DNA from: Emydura subglobosa
Lineage: Eukaryota > Chordata > Testudines > Chelidae
Assembly: GCA_007922225.1 (NCBI GenBank)
Contig: ML679966.1
Location: 54,045,870-54,109,869, forward strand
DNA length: 64,000 bases
Direction of reading: 5' to 3'
Made by a program: the position numbers and the translations under genes. Below the pieces are notes generated by a model. That model saw only the letters and a program-made list of their open reading frames with translations. It ran no database searches and had not been told where the DNA came from. Below are positions 1-13,475 of this stretch, in pieces (the stretch's first letter is position 1; every line of letters begins with the position of its first letter).

Positions 1-2440
1 AACTCATGGATCTAGAGGTGGAGGAAGCTTGGAATTACTTCAGATCAAAGTTGGAGGAACTATCTGAAGCCTGCATCCCAAGAAAGGGGAAAAAATTCAT
101 AGACAAGAGTTGTAGATCAAGCTGGATGAATAAGCATCTCAGACAGGTGATTAAAAGAAAGCCTACAAGGAAAGGAAGATGGGAGGGATCAGCAAGGAAA
201 GTTACCTCTTGAATGTCAGAACATGTAGAGATAAAGTGAGAAAGGCCAAAAGCCAAGTAGAGTTGTACTTTGCAAAGGGAATTAAAGCCAATAGTAAAAG
301 GTTCTATAGCCATATAAATGGGAAGAAAACAAAGAAAGAAATGGGACCACTAAGCACTGAGGATGGGGTGGAGGTTAAGGATAATCTAGGCATGGCCGAA
401 TATCTAAACAAATACTTTGCCTCTGTTTTTAATGAGGCTAATGATGAACTTGGGGATAGTGGTAGGGTGGCTAATGGGAATGAGGATATGGGGTAGAAAT
501 GACCACATCTGAGGTAGAAGCCAAACTCAAAGAACTTAATGAGACTAAATTGGGGGCCCGGATAATTTCCATCCAAGAATATTAAAGGAACTAGCACACG
601 AAAATGCAAGCCCATTAGTAAGGATTTTTAATGAATCTGTAAACTCAAGGACTGTAATATATGACTGGAGAATTGCTAACATATTTCCTATTTTTAAGAA
701 AGAAAAAAAAATGATCCAGGTAACTACAGGCCTGTTAGTTTGACCTCAGTAGTATGCAAGGTCTTGGAAAATTTTTTGAAAGAGAAAGTAGTTTAGGACA
801 TCAGGGTTAACGGTAATTGGGATAAAATACAGCATGGCTTTATAAAAGGTAGACCGTGCCAGACCAACCTGATCTCCTTTTTTGAGAAGATAACAGGTTT
901 TTTTAGACAAAGGGAATGCAGTGGATTTAATTTACCTAGATTTCAGTAAGGCATTTGATACAGTTCCACATGGGGAATTATTAGTTAAATTGGGAAAGAT
1001 GGGGATTAATATGAAAATTGAAAGGTAGATAAGGAACTGGTTAAAGTAGAAACTACAGTGGGTCATGCTACAAGGTGAACTGTCAGGCTGCAGGGAGGTT
1101 ATTAGTGGAGTGTCTCAGGGATCGATCTTATTTAACCTTTTTATTACTGGCCTTGGCACAAAAAGTGGGCTAATAAAGTTTGCGGATGACACAAAGTTGG
1201 GAGATATTGCCAATACAGAGAAGGACCGGGATATCATACAGGAAGATCTGGATGACCTGGTAAACTGGAGTAACAGAAATAGGATGAAATGTAATAGTGG
1301 AAAGTGCAAGGTCATGCAACAACAAAGGACTAACAACAAGAATTTCTGCTATAAACTGGGGATGCATCAGTTGGAAGTGATAGAGGAGAAGGACCTGGGT
1401 GATTTGGTTGATCACAGGATGACTATGAGCTGCTAATGTGATGTGGCCATGCAAAAAGCTAATGCGGTCTTTGGATGCATCAGATGAGGTATTTCCAGTA
1501 GAGATAGGGAGATGTTAGTACCATTATAACAAGGCACTGGTGAGACCTCATCTGGAATACTGTGTGCAGTTCTGATCCCCCATGTTTAAGAAAGATGAAT
1601 TCAAACTGGAACAGGTACAGAGATGGGCTAGTAGAATGATCCACGGAATGGAAAACCTGCCTTATGAGAGGAGACTCAAAGAGCTTGGCTTGTTTAGCCT
1701 AACCAAAAGAAGGTTATGGGGAGATATGTTGCTCTCTATAAATACATCAGAGGGATACATACCAGGGAAGGAGAGGAATTATTTAAGTTCAGTGCAATGG
1801 AGACACAAGAACTAATGAATATAAACTGGCCATCAGGAAATTGGGACTTGCAATTTGATGCTGGTTTCTAATCCTCAGAGGAGTGACGTTCTGGAATAGC
1901 CTTCCAAGGGGAGCAGTGGGAGCAAAAAACCTAGCTGGCTTCAAAACTGAGCTTGATAAATTATGGAGGTACTGGTTTGATGGGACAGTGTAGTTTGGCA
2001 ATTGACTGATCTTTGACTACTGGTGGTAGATATGCCAATGGCCTGTGAAGGGATATTAGATGGGGTGGGTTCTGAGTTGTTACCAAGAATTCTTTCTGGG
2101 GTGTCTGGCTGGTAAGTCTTGCCCACATGCTCAGGGTTTAACTGATTGCCATATTTGGGGTTGGGAAGGAATTTTCCTCCAAGGCAGATTGGCAAAGGCT
2201 CTGGGGGGTTTTCTCCTTCCCCTGTAACATGGGGCACAGCTCATTTGCTCATTTGCTGATTCTCTGTACCTTGAAGTCTTTAAATCATTATTTGAGGACT
2301 TCAGTAACTCAGTTACAGGTTAGAGGTTTATTACAGGAGTGGGTGGGTGAGGTTCTGTTGCCTGCATTGTGCAGGAGGTCAGACTAGATAATCATATTGG
2401 TCCCCTCTGACCTTAGAGTATATGAATTTTGTGAAATTCC
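1..2440 (+). mobile_element. CR1 LINE, 3' part, decayed (5' end beyond window)
   Basis: Broken ORF2 of a non-LTR retrotransposon. The pieces appear in order across several frames. The post-endonuclease linker is at 6-490 (EEAWNYFRSKLEELSEAC, then NSKRFYSHINGKK and YLNKYFASVF). The RT core follows: NYRPVSLTSVVCKVLE near 718-770, IQHGFIKGRPCQTNL near 828-875, YLDFSKAFDTVPHG near 933-975, SQGSILFNLFI near 1112, and the catalytic FADD box at 1179-1190. The C-terminal region CRMIHGMENLPYERRLKELGLF-like lies near 1630-1700. From about 1985 comes the CR1 3' UTR with the tail 'ggtcagactagataatcatattggtcccctctgacc' type (near 2377-2412) and a short octamer-like end (atgaattttgtgaa). Several frameshifts, in-frame stops and a small deletion before FADD show it is dead. 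Confidence 0.93.
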
Positions 2441-2535
2441 TTTGTAAATTTCTGCAGTCAGTTTTGGACTTAACCATCTTGGGTAATTTTGTATCGCTTG
2501 CAAACTTACCTCACTGTTTACCCCTTTTTCCCAGC
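2441..2535 (-). mobile_element. CR1 fragment, antisense
   Basis: The text 'gggtaattttgtatcgcttgcaaact' followed by 'tacctcactgtttacccc' is a familiar antisense stretch of sauropsid CR1 ORF2. It abuts the 3' end of the sense CR1, giving a tail-to-inside arrangement of two CR1 pieces. Confidence 0.55.
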
Positions 2536-2536
2536 C

Positions 2537-2680
2537 AGAGCTCTAGGATCCTCCCTCCTGCAGCATCACAGAGTCTGGGCTTCCACTCAAGCCCGAATGT
2601 CTACACAACAATAGCCCCTGAGCCTGAGCCCCGTGAGTCCAAGTCTGCTAGCACGGGCCAGTTGAGGGGTCTAAAGTGAT
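2537..2680. mobile_element. MITE, right half (turtle 'GTCTACAC' palindromic family)
   Basis: Reads '...ctcaagcccgaatgtctaca', 'caatagcccctgagcctgag' and 'tagcacgggccagttgagg'. This parallels the right half of the fuller copy at 11290-11500. The left half is missing. Confidence 0.6.
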
Positions 2681-5600
2681 AGAAAATGGTTGCCGTGCAA
2701 TAGTTACCCAGTGCCACATTGTGAAGTGAATAGACTGTCTAGGTCTTCCTAGAAGTCAGTTGCCCACCCAAATTACAAAAAAAAAAAAAAAAAATTACCA
2801 TCACAATGAGACACTTTTTAACAACCTTGCTGCCATTCTCATTAGAAGTGCCAAGAATTGAATGGGCAACCACCTCTCACCCCTAAGGAAAGGTTCTCCA
2901 AGACAGCCAGGGTTCAATCAGCGTAAGGAAGCTTGCATTGCCTATGTGGTAACACTTCTGTGGCTCTATATATGAATTCACTTTTCAGGGAATCAATCTG
3001 GCACCTCTCGTGAGCAATAAAATTCACCTATAAAATGGGTAGTAGCCCTTAGAAACAACTAATGTAACTATTGTACAAGCAGAATTGTTCAAGTGGCATA
3101 CTGGGGTATACAGATGGAAGTTATAGCTCATTGGTCAAGAGCTAAATCATTTTTATTATTGCTGGAAATGGAGAATAAAAATAGAAAGTAATTACATTAA
3201 AACACACATACCAATTCCTATTTCCCCCCTCTTTCGTCTTTATAGGTATATATATTCTCTCCATTTTTACTTTACAATGGTATCAAAACGTTGTCAGTTA
3301 CAGAAGATATTAGCTTCCAGCACCAAGCTTTAGTTCACTGGTCAAACCGTCTCTCTCTCCCTCTCCCACTGCAAGTAGTCTAGCAACTGGAGTTACTTAA
3401 AAAACACTAAGGATTACCAACACATATAGTACACAAATTAAAACAAAGAGGTATATCTTTTTATTATGTGAATAAAAATGATACTGTTAGTGGGAAGTAA
3501 ACGAAGATTGAGAGGAGAATATGGCACTTTAAAATTATGATATCTTAACATCTGTAAAAAGCTTTGAAGATACGAACCTAAGGGATCAATATTCTTTATA
3601 GACATTCTTATAGTAATTCCTAAGGATGGATTGTAATTCTTCAGTTCAGCCCTAGGGAGGGGCAGAATGTAGCCACAGAGCCCCATGAGCAGGGCAGGAG
3701 CCAGACTGCGACTTTGCAACAACCTACCTTCCCTCTACTCCAAGGGAAAGTAATCTACAGCACTGCTTTTACTATACAGATTACATCCCCATTTGCTCTA
3801 GGGCATGGGCCAGCATGCTGGGGGGATGGTGGAACCAAGGCTCTGCCCACTCCATGCCTCAGCTGGCTCACTTGCATAGGAGGTGAATAGCAGCCTGGCT
3901 GCATTTGTTCTCTACTTACGGCTCTGGCAAGGCTCCAACAATGCAAGTAACTTGCCAGAGGCATAAGGGGTCTCCTTATGCCCCCCCACAGCTCTGAATG
4001 AGCATGCAGTCCTAGGTGTTTTTGTTTCTGTATTATTGTATCCATTACTTAGTTAATATGTTTTCACATGCTTTGGAAGTGCTCATCATGATACAAAAAT
4101 ATTACTCACAACATATATAATTTTTCTTCTCACTAGGGTGCAGCTGACTAAAAGCTAAACCACACACAAACTTTGAGTCACTAGAGCAAGAGAGCTGGGA
4201 AGCAGCCTGTTTGGCTGAGTTTTACAGGTTTTCTGTCCTCATGAAAAGTGAACTTAAAAGACTTTCAAGAGCCTCTCAAGTTTTTCCAGCCACTTGGCAA
4301 AGAAACCTCTCCATGACAATTTTAGACTAAACTATCAAACTGAGCAAGTTCAAGAGAGTAAAGCTGCCCACAAATTTCAGAGATAGTGCTTTGTACTTAA
4401 TCCAGAGCCTAAATCTATGTGATGTCAACCTCAAATACTCCAGAAGGATGCTGTCAAACATTTTAGACCCCTTAATTTTCTTTTTACTTTCTTTAGGGTC
4501 TTCTACTAAGTGCTCTGAACCATGTATTTCAACACTTGCCTGTGTGAGGCAGCTTGAACCTATACACCTAAGGATGAACCATACTGGTACAAGTTCACTG
4601 GCTTATTTTAGAATGGAAAAGATTCAAGGAGATTTTAATCACCATCATAATTCACAAGGGGAAATGCGTCTGAGCCAAAAGCACAGCTCTTTATAGTCCT
4701 CAACTTTGAGGGAATTAGATCTAAATTTTGGAGTTGGAGCCAATTTGTAGGCACAACATAGAGATCGGGGGGGGGGGGGGGATGTTTAAATGAGGAGTAC
4801 TTGATGACTATATTAATGAATCCAGCAAAACATTATTTATGCTATTGGAAGCCACTGGGTCACCTTTAGAAAGCTATAAAGGTGAGTGGGAAAATTGAGG
4901 CAGGAGAAAATGGTAAAATAGTTGCTGAGAACTGCTGTTTTAAAGAAAAGTGACCACCTTTAGTAAACTTAATCTGAGGGTTTCCATTTGTGAAGTGTCT
5001 GCAAATGCAAACTGTAACCTGCAGGTTCCAGAGAACCATTTTTATTCTCCATCTTCTTACCACCTCATGTTACCAAATGTCTCCTCCTTTTCATTTTTTA
5101 TCAACTTCTGTGGCTGTATTTGGTGTGGATGAAAATGAAGGATTAAGCTGGGTAAAGATGGATATAGCCGGGATCAGGCTCCTTGCAAGCCTCCCCACAC
5201 TCAATATCAATATCCTTCAATGTCAATATCCTTCAATCCTGGCAGGAGATACTGCTGCTATGCCAGTAGTAAGTCTCTATGCTTTTGGGATGTAGACAAA
5301 CATTCACTACGGACTAGGAATGAGAGCACCAGTCTCATTTTACTCTTTCAAGTTAAGCCAGATAATTAGAAAGTAAATCTTGAAGTATAGAAAAACAAGA
5401 GAGTTGTGAAATTGCCAGTTTAGCTATTTGTTCTGCTTCTTACAATCACAGGAAAAGGGATTGATTGGTGCATGAACAGGATATATTTCTAGACCCTGAA
5501 TCTGCACTTGAAAGAATGTGCAGTACAGGATTTCCCTCATTACCCATGGGCTGTGGAATGATAAATTAGTTAATTACAAGAAGTTTTCTGGCTCTTGATA

Positions 5601-7075
5601 TGATTGTTTTTGGAAGAAGGATTCAGACCTATGGTGTAAGGAGTAGTGCTGGAATTTTGATTTTCAGCATGGAGCTTTTGCATGCAATTGGGGTTGTGAC
5701 TGGCCTAGCTAAAAACTTTCCAAAAACTGTGAACATCAATTTTCAGGGGGCTTAAAAAAACAAAACAATCCCCCCCCCCGCCCCCCAAAAAAAAAAGGAG
5801 GCTGAAGCAAGAAGAAAATTTGATTTGATTTAGTATTAATTCATCAGTGTCAGATACCACAGAGCAAATTAATCTCTGGACTAAACCTACTGTGTCAATG
5901 AGGCTACATACAGACAAATTTGTTTCTACATTAATTGGAATCTAAGAATTTCTATATTTTTGTCTTATTTTAAAATTATATTATTGAACAAATTTGAAAA
6001 TACTTCAATGTTGTTTCATTTTTAGATTTTTGGGCACCACCCTATTATGGTTTAATAGTTTATCCAGATGTTCCTGATTTGTACTTGCTTTCTGTCTTTT
6101 GCAAACTGTCACATGTGTAGATACTTAAGCAAGACCATAGCAATGATGATGCCAATATCACAAACAATTTGGAAAGATCAAGATACGCCTGTAAATTACT
6201 AATTTCACTTAACTCACTTTGCTGATGTTAACAGATATAGTTCTCTGTGTAGCTGGACAGTCATTTTCTACTGACACTAAACGTGTACCCCTGCTATATG
6301 TATCTCAATGCAGTTTTTATTTAATGTGACATTAAGGCTTTCACTTACTATACAATACATCCTCTTATAGCAAAATAATTCAGTATTAAGGCAGAACTCC
6401 ATTGATTGATATTGTAAAGTTTTGCAGCTGATATGACACTTAGAAAAGTAAGCGCTCTCTCAAACTGCAACACACAGTAAGGTGGAAGATGAGGATGAAA
6501 TAGATATTCTTAGTTTCCTGATACATTTGGATTTTAGTCCAACTGGAGAGGTTATTCATACAATACCTATTTGATGGTTTAGAATTTTGAAAATTTCACT
6601 TACAAAAGTTTGCTACTTCATCGTAACAGAGATATGGGTTAAGACCCACAAGCCAAAAATTCAGGTATGGTTGAGATGTTAGCTTTATAAAACTTCCTAA
6701 CTAAAACACCATTGTAACGAAACTCAGACAACATGCATTGTCTCCCACATTCCTGAGAGAATCCCATGAGTTTAGAGTTGCAATAAACAGAGTATTTAGT
6801 TAATATAGGATTTTCAGCTTTTATTCTGAATTTTTCTAGTATTTGTATGATAACTTTAAATTCTTACTAATCAATTGGGCTAGATTTTCAGTGATGACAA
6901 GCTCAATCCTGCAATCAATTACAAATAATAAATGAGAAATTCAAACCTGGCATAAACAAGAGCAACTTCCATTGACTTGCATACATACATGCCTATTTTA
7001 GGGTGCTACTGTAACCCACTGGTTAGTGTGTGTTATGAGTATCCTGGTGTCCTTTATCCATAGAGAATATGGGTT
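2681..7075. other. AT-rich intron, no gene seen
   Basis: Includes an A-run near 2778-2793, a G12 run near 4768-4780, a C-run next to an A-run at 5770-5798, and a slightly GC-richer patch at 3640-4010 with no recognised identity. The open frames here are short with no family resemblance. Confidence 0.5.
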
Positions 7076-7079
7076 TATT

Positions 7080-7175
7080 AGAGCTCTTAGCCTGAGAACC
7101 TGGCCCATTAGCACAAGCCATACAGATTCATGCTGGATGTCCCTTGTTCAATTCCTGCTGTCAGCCAAGATGGCA
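7080..7175 (+). repeat. tRNA-like SINE relic
   Basis: 'agagctcttagcctgagaa' resembles an A-box region, and 'tgttcaattcctgctg' resembles a Pol III B box (GGTTCAANNCC), spaced about 70 nt apart. Much of the anticodon arm is not recognisable, so this is an old tRNA-derived repeat and not a working tRNA gene. Confidence 0.35.
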
Positions 7176-8865
7176 GCCACCATCACAGCCACACTAAAAG
7201 CTGACTGCATCTTGTTCTATACAATGTGCTATTGTGAAGAGTTTAAGACAGTGAAATGGTAGTAAAGCATAGGCACAAGACAAGAACTGCTACCCAAGAC
7301 CTCCTAGCTGTCTCTATTAACCTGTGTATCAGATTTTTTAGAGGGATTGCAGAGGAACATGCAAGCTGTTTGTCTGGGCTATCCAAAAATCTTCCATCAC
7401 TTTATCCTACATATGACGGATTATGGTATATAATTTGGAGGCAAAAGGTGCATGAAATAAATGCAGCCTTACTTTGGGATCAACGTAGCCTTTGTGGAGA
7501 AAGTATTTTACTGTTTAAAGTTAAAACCACTTTAGTTAGTGAATATTTGAACAAGATTAAAAGAAACAAGCTAATGGTGTTTTTTGGAAGCTGGCGAAAA
7601 ATTTAATTATAAAATTTCTATAGAAAAACATAGTTCCTAGATTTTTCCCCATTATATCTTTTCATTTTTTCCTTCCTGCAAGCCCTTACATTTCATGAAA
7701 TTTAAGCTTATTATTAATTGAAATCAGAACTGCCATGTCTGTACATGTGAATTTTAGACTTAACTGGTATGAAAATACTTAGATATAATTTACTTTATTA
7801 CAACCACTGACTATATTAGAAGCTTTCCAATTGTGCATTCACATCAGGCCAAAAGAGCCAACCTCTAATCTTAAAATTGATTCTAAATGTCCAGCATTAT
7901 ACTCCTGTCAACAGTCAAACTCCTGGGAGCCTATGATCTTTCACAACATACCATCTTCCCCCAGTGAATGATGAGTCAGCTTTCCATACTGCATAATGAA
8001 AGATATATACATGTAGTGGGCTAGTGGTCATTATTTTACCAACTCTTCCACAGTGATTGGTGATCAGAATGCTGAATATAAAAACATAGCTATAAACATT
8101 AGTTTTATGATGTATTAATATTCAGAAATCTTCCACTTGTGGAAGATCAAATCATTTTTCTTTAGACCAATCAGCAATGTTATTTTTAGCAATCCTGGTA
8201 AGAGAGAATCTTTCTTAGTTGCATTCCTTAAGTCAGTCAATTTCTTTTCTGATACATAAATAAAAGATGAAATAAAATAAATAAATTAATTAAAATGATA
8301 AACAGATAAATAAATGAACTTTTACTCTGTCTCAGTGTTTTGTTTATTTATTTGCACCTTGCATGCTATAAATCTGATAATCATTTTGGAGTGACATTCA
8401 AACCTGTTCTAACAGTTCCTCGACTCTGCTTTTTATACAAGTGACAGATCTCTTTTTACCCAATTTAGCAGTTAACATTTTCTCTCCACATATGTAGATT
8501 TCAGGAGACCCTCAAAAATGAGTCCTGCATGTTGCTTGAATTTCTTCCACTCCTCAAAAGGATTCACACATTTTGGGCAACTGGACTTTAGCAAACTCCA
8601 GAATCCAAATCATTTAATTTTTTTCTTAGGTTACTTCTGACTCCATGTAATGTTTTATACCATATTTTGTTTGTTTGCCAGTGGCAGTTGTGCCTATTGA
8701 CTGCTCTTAGAGAGTCAGAATGGAACAAGCTTTGTTGGTAATATGATCAGCATTTGAAAGAATATCTTATAATACTTATTAGTTGAGAGTATGTTCTGGT
8801 AAACATGCAACACTATCTGTAATTCTGCCCTCTGGTGTCTGCTAACAAAGTTATACTGTTGGCAT
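7176..8865. other. AT-rich intron, no gene seen
   Basis: No repeat that I can name. A TAAA/TAAT-rich simple stretch occupies about 8255-8318. Confidence 0.45.
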
Positions 8866-8872
8866 TAATGTA

Positions 8873-9085
8873 AGGTATGTCTATACTGCAGATAAAGGTG
8901 TGATAGTAGCACTGTTAGGCATATCCACACTAGCTGTTACCTAGCTAGCATGAGTAATGAGAGTTGTGAAGATGTGATGGGACAGAGTTAAGCACAGTCC
9001 ATTAACCCAAGCACATCCCAGCAGGCTTGTACTCAGGCACAGATTGAGTACAAGCCTGGGCTGCCACACCTTCACGTATTGTTAC
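8873..9085. mobile_element. MITE relic with GGTATGTCTATACTGC end
   Basis: The left end 'aaggtatgtctatactgcag' matches the terminal signature of the other turtle MITEs here. An internal 'ggcatatccacactagctgt' repeats that signature, and the flank includes a snap-back pair (ggcttgtactcaggca / attgagtacaagcctg, 9021-9059). The right end is not clear. Confidence 0.5.
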
Positions 9086-11289
9086 CCATGCTTGCTAAAT
9101 TGAAGCAAATGTGTGCGCAATCCCACTTTAATTTGCAGTGAAGACAGAGTCACACATGGAACCACAATGTTTGCGGTACTATACAACAAAAATGCAACAA
9201 CCAACCAAACTGTTTTCAGATCAACAGTGCAAATCTCCCCCGTACTTTTGAAAAAAGCATGAGCTTTACATATTATCATCTCTGTGGGTAAGAAAGTATA
9301 ACTCACAGAAAATTTCTGATGTGATGCCTATTAACTGAGAACTGCAGACCTGTAAAATCTGCCATTTAGGTCAATGGCAAAACTCATTTGATTTTGAAGA
9401 GATCAGGCCAGGATCTTTTAAAAACAGTACATTTTTAATGTAGCTTTGGCTACTTTAAACTTCTTCTCTCCCCCCACTATTAGAAAAGCTTATGTGTTAA
9501 TTTTGGAAGTACTTATCCTTGTAGACCTATCACTAGCATTTTTATAATCTGATTAAATTTAAAATGCTGCATGGGTGGCCATGAACATAATATACATGAC
9601 TATGTGGGAGTAGAATAGCTTGACAATCAAGAAATTACAACAAAGCATGGGCTTCCTGGATTACTTCTCCTTGGAGGATTAAAATGGGAGACAAGGAATT
9701 ATAACATTCACCATTAAACAGAAGCATGGAATTTTATCTAAGGAGAGAGGAGCTAATGATTTACAGTGTGTGCAAATGAGTAGGAAGAGAAAACTTTGAA
9801 ATCTTTTCAGTTTACTGTAAGTGGTTACAAGCTTCTCTAGGATACGTAATATATTTTCTTTGTATATAAAAAATATCATTCAGACTCCTCTCTAAAAGGC
9901 AATGCTTAAATGTTTCTCATTCTGTTTCTAAGCAGACTGGTAAATAAATGCAAACAGATAAACGCCCACAGGCAAATGATTCTGGTTCAGCATGTTTGTA
10001 TGATTCATTCTGAACTGCTTAAGTGCTCCAGACAGAATAATGCACCTTCTACATATACCATGGAATAGTCCTTTCTTTACTCTATCATTTTTTAAAAAGG
10101 CAGCTCTTGTGAAAGATTGACTAGATTTATTACAATAAGCATGCGGTCATATTTTTAATGCTTTAATTTATGTGTGAACAACAGTTACAGGATAAAAATC
10201 CTTAGAAATGTGCAAAAACAGTTACCATGTACAGTTACCACCATTGCACTTGGATGCTGTAACTACCCACAAATACCTAGCTGGTATGCCCAGTACCATT
10301 TGTATGGACATTTAGAGCAACTGCATGTGTAAACAAGGCAGAGCTGCACACGTATTTCTGAAAATCTGGCCCTTAATGACCAGATTTAATGATGAGGGAG
10401 AACAAATGATGACAAGTTTGTGACTGGAATACTGGATCATGAAAACAGGGTGTTTCATAGTATTTATGAGGCCAGCCTGAACTAGGAAATCCCTTGACAT
10501 GTGAAAATGAAAACTAAAAAAATAAATATCCTAATATTTTTGCCTATGTTCAAGAGGCCTTTGTTCAACATTTGAGTTGATTTTGCTCATGTTTTATTTG
10601 AGACAGACATCTAGGTGTCAATACAAAATTTAGAACAAGGACCACAAAACTAGCAATCAGTTATATTCATAATTAGTAGGCTGTCAAATTCACTGTTACT
10701 GGGGAAAATGCCACTCCTGTAAGATTCTCTATAATACCCCAGTACTTTGGCACATCTAGTATCATCACAGTAAATTCCTGTTTACATTATAGGTTCTGTC
10801 CTATAGGGTAGATTTGCTCTAACAGAAAATCTAGGATAAATTTTGCATGTGGTAGGTATCTAGTGTTGGGCCTATATTCTTTCTTAGTTAAGATGGCCAG
10901 AGTAAATCTATGAAAAACCTTGATATGATACCAGAGAGAGCTGATCCACACAAAATAAGAGCTTCTTACAATATAACATTCTAAGGGTGTCCAATAGCAC
11001 TGTGATTGGAGTGGCTTGTTGGGGGTGAAATCAAACCACGCAAGGCCCCCTGTGCCACTGAACACCTGTGGTAGTCTAACAAAAAGGGGGAAAAGTAAAG
11101 TAGCCCTGAAGGAGGCCTGTCTTTTTTGTGTTTATTTCTGTCTCTGAATAAACTGGCACAGAATGGAGCGCTAGAGAAGGGCCAGGGGAGTCTGTAACTT
11201 TACATAGCTCTCGGGTCTGGTTACTCATATGTATCGTAAGTGTGCATGCGGCAGGCAAGTGAGGGACTGGTCTAGTAGACTCAAAGGCA
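9086..11289. other. AT-rich intron, no gene seen
   Basis: Nothing beyond a weak 'ggtcaatggcaaaactcatttg' relic at about 9368-9415 (see the palindromic relic family). A frame on the minus strand at 10787-11065 has no recognisable domain. Confidence 0.45.
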
Positions 11290-11500
11290 AAGGGGCTGTT
11301 TAATTGTGGTGTGTAGACATTTGGACTCAGACTGCAGCCTGAGCTCTGAGACCCTCCCTCCTCACAGGGCCTTAGAGCCCAGGGTCCAGCTTGAGCCCAA
11401 ATGTCTACAATGCAATTAAACAGCCCCTTAGCCTGAGCCTGAATCAGCTGGCATGGGCCAGCTGCAGTTTTTTAATGGAAGTGTAGACATGCCCAAAGGG
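11290..11500. mobile_element. Palindromic MITE, nearly full copy
   Basis: A fold-back element. 'aggggctgtttaattg' (11291-11306) pairs with 'caattaaacagcccctt' (11413-11429), and 'gtgtagacatttggac' pairs with 'gcccaaatgtctacaa'. The right terminus 'gtgtagacatgccc' carries the family end. Internal motifs 'gagaccctccctcctcacag' and 'agctggcatgggccagctg' occur in the other copies at 2537 and 19300. Confidence 0.75.
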
Positions 11501-13475
11501 GCTGGACTGACCTGTAAGCAGGTTTTGGAGATTAATTCCATCACTCAATCCCAGTGGAGTCTTCTACATCCCTCCCTCCCCACAAACATCTAAATATCTA
11601 CTTAAGTTTTGTTTGGGGGGAAAAAGGTGAAATTCACTGTATGAGCATAAGCTGGTTGCAAGCTGTTGCTTCTTTGGAGTTTGATTTTATAGTAACTTTT
11701 GTCCCAATCAGACTGGTCTCTTCGTTTATCAGACTTCAAGATGAGGAAGAAGTAAACAAGAAGAAAGAGCAAATAAACGAATGGATAATGTTTTTGGGCC
11801 CAATTCTGTTACACCAAGGCCCCTTTATGCCATTCTGGCAGGGCAAAAAGGCCTTACAGGGGCAGAAGCAGCCTTACCAGAGTAGTCCTTGAGCCATGGA
11901 CCTCCCTGCCTGGCTTAAAGTAGCTGTAAGGGTTCCATGCCAACCTTGCTCACAGTCTCTAGTTTTGGGGACCTGTTGAGAGCAGACAAAGTCTGAGAAG
12001 GGAGATAAGACCTGGAGCACACACTGCTAAAGTTATTTGCTTTTGAGGGCCCGTAATGAAATGGAAGTAGCAGAGTACAAAGTCCTGAAGTAGAAAAGTC
12101 CTGAAGTTCCCTGATAGGTCCCCAGCAGCACCAGAGTAAAGGAGAACTAAAAGTGGCTTCAAACCACTTTTTTCCTTCTCTTGTCCCTTTGCCAAGAGCA
12201 GGATCTTCTGCTCTCAGAGTACTTTCAGTACTAAATATCCCAGGGAAGAACAAAATATATTTTTGTATAAAATGTATAGATAGAACTGTTTCTAAACAGA
12301 ATGTTTTTTTAAACTTTTCATGAGGTATCAAATCAGTGGGTCATTAGGTTATTACAACCACCCACTAATAACGCTGGCAGCAAGTGTGTATGCAATGGGT
12401 CAAGAAAGAACTACCATCTTCAGCTTTTTCTCCAACTATGTTTACTGATATTTTGCTTCACTTTGGCAGGTTGTTTCACTGATTGTCTAAACTAAACAAA
12501 TCAGTTTTAAAGAAAACTTTATCTGAAACATTTACAGATAGTTTGGTAAAAAGAAAGTATATTGAACTTATGTGTGGATTTAGATGCAACCTAACTGTTT
12601 TGATTAGGAATATTTCCATATGAAAGTGACTGCCACAAAAAGATTTGGGAGGCATCCAAATAGAAACTAAACATCAGCATAATTCCCCTCTGGAAAACTA
12701 CAAATGCAATCTTCTAGTTCTAGCTTTTTGCAGTGCTATAGCAACCTTACTTTGTTGTGACTGATGTGAAAACACAAAGATTGCATTCAGTTAAAAAAAA
12801 GTGTATATTCCCATGAATGTAAGAAACTACTGAAGTATAGGATACACTGTATGAAAGTGATAAAAGACCACGAACAGAAAGTATTAAAAGTACCATTTAA
12901 CTCCAAATTAAGCTCAAACAGCTGGTTCTGTTCTAAGGACTACTTGCCACCTTCATACATAGAATGGTAATCACATTATTTTTGTCTGACAGCTCCTGAA
13001 GTAGAAATAATTCAAAAAATAAGGCACACAACAATGCTTTCTCCCTTTGAAACCTTTATAGAAAATTAAAGGGAATTATAGTTGTAGCCTGATTTTAGGG
13101 GTGCTAGAAGATTTAGGAGGAGATTAATAACAGAATATGCAGACTTTAGCTCTAGGTCATTAGTTCAAACTCAGCTTGCAGTAGGGTCAATAGAGACCAA
13201 GTCAATACACTTTGCACAGAGTACTAGTTGTTCTTCCATGTGAAAGAGTTGGTGAAATCCATTTCCTAGTAGACTTATGCGCATGACAAAACCCACCATC
13301 AAAATCAGTAGTCATTAGTCATTGGCAGTCAGCCACAAGAGAAGAGACAGACAAGACCAATGAGTCAGAAATACAGTACACTAGCCCTGTGAGGAAATCC
13401 CTCCAGGTCAGACTCTAGAGGCACACTGCTAGAGTAGTGCAAGGAAATTTGTACTGAAGTTGCCAGTGCTGAATT
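11501..13475. other. AT-rich intron, no gene seen
   Basis: A short GC-richer patch at 11795-11895 ('gggcccaattctgttacacc', 'ccttacaggggcagaagcag') looks like an ancient sauropsid repeat. Overlapping minus-strand frames at 11915-12331 have no family signal. Confidence 0.4.

Noticed and set aside
4768..4780. G12 run as a regulatory quadruplex
   Set aside because: A single G run next to AT-rich DNA lacks the four separated G tracts of a usual quadruplex. It is most likely a polymorphic homopolymer or a sequencing-prone site.
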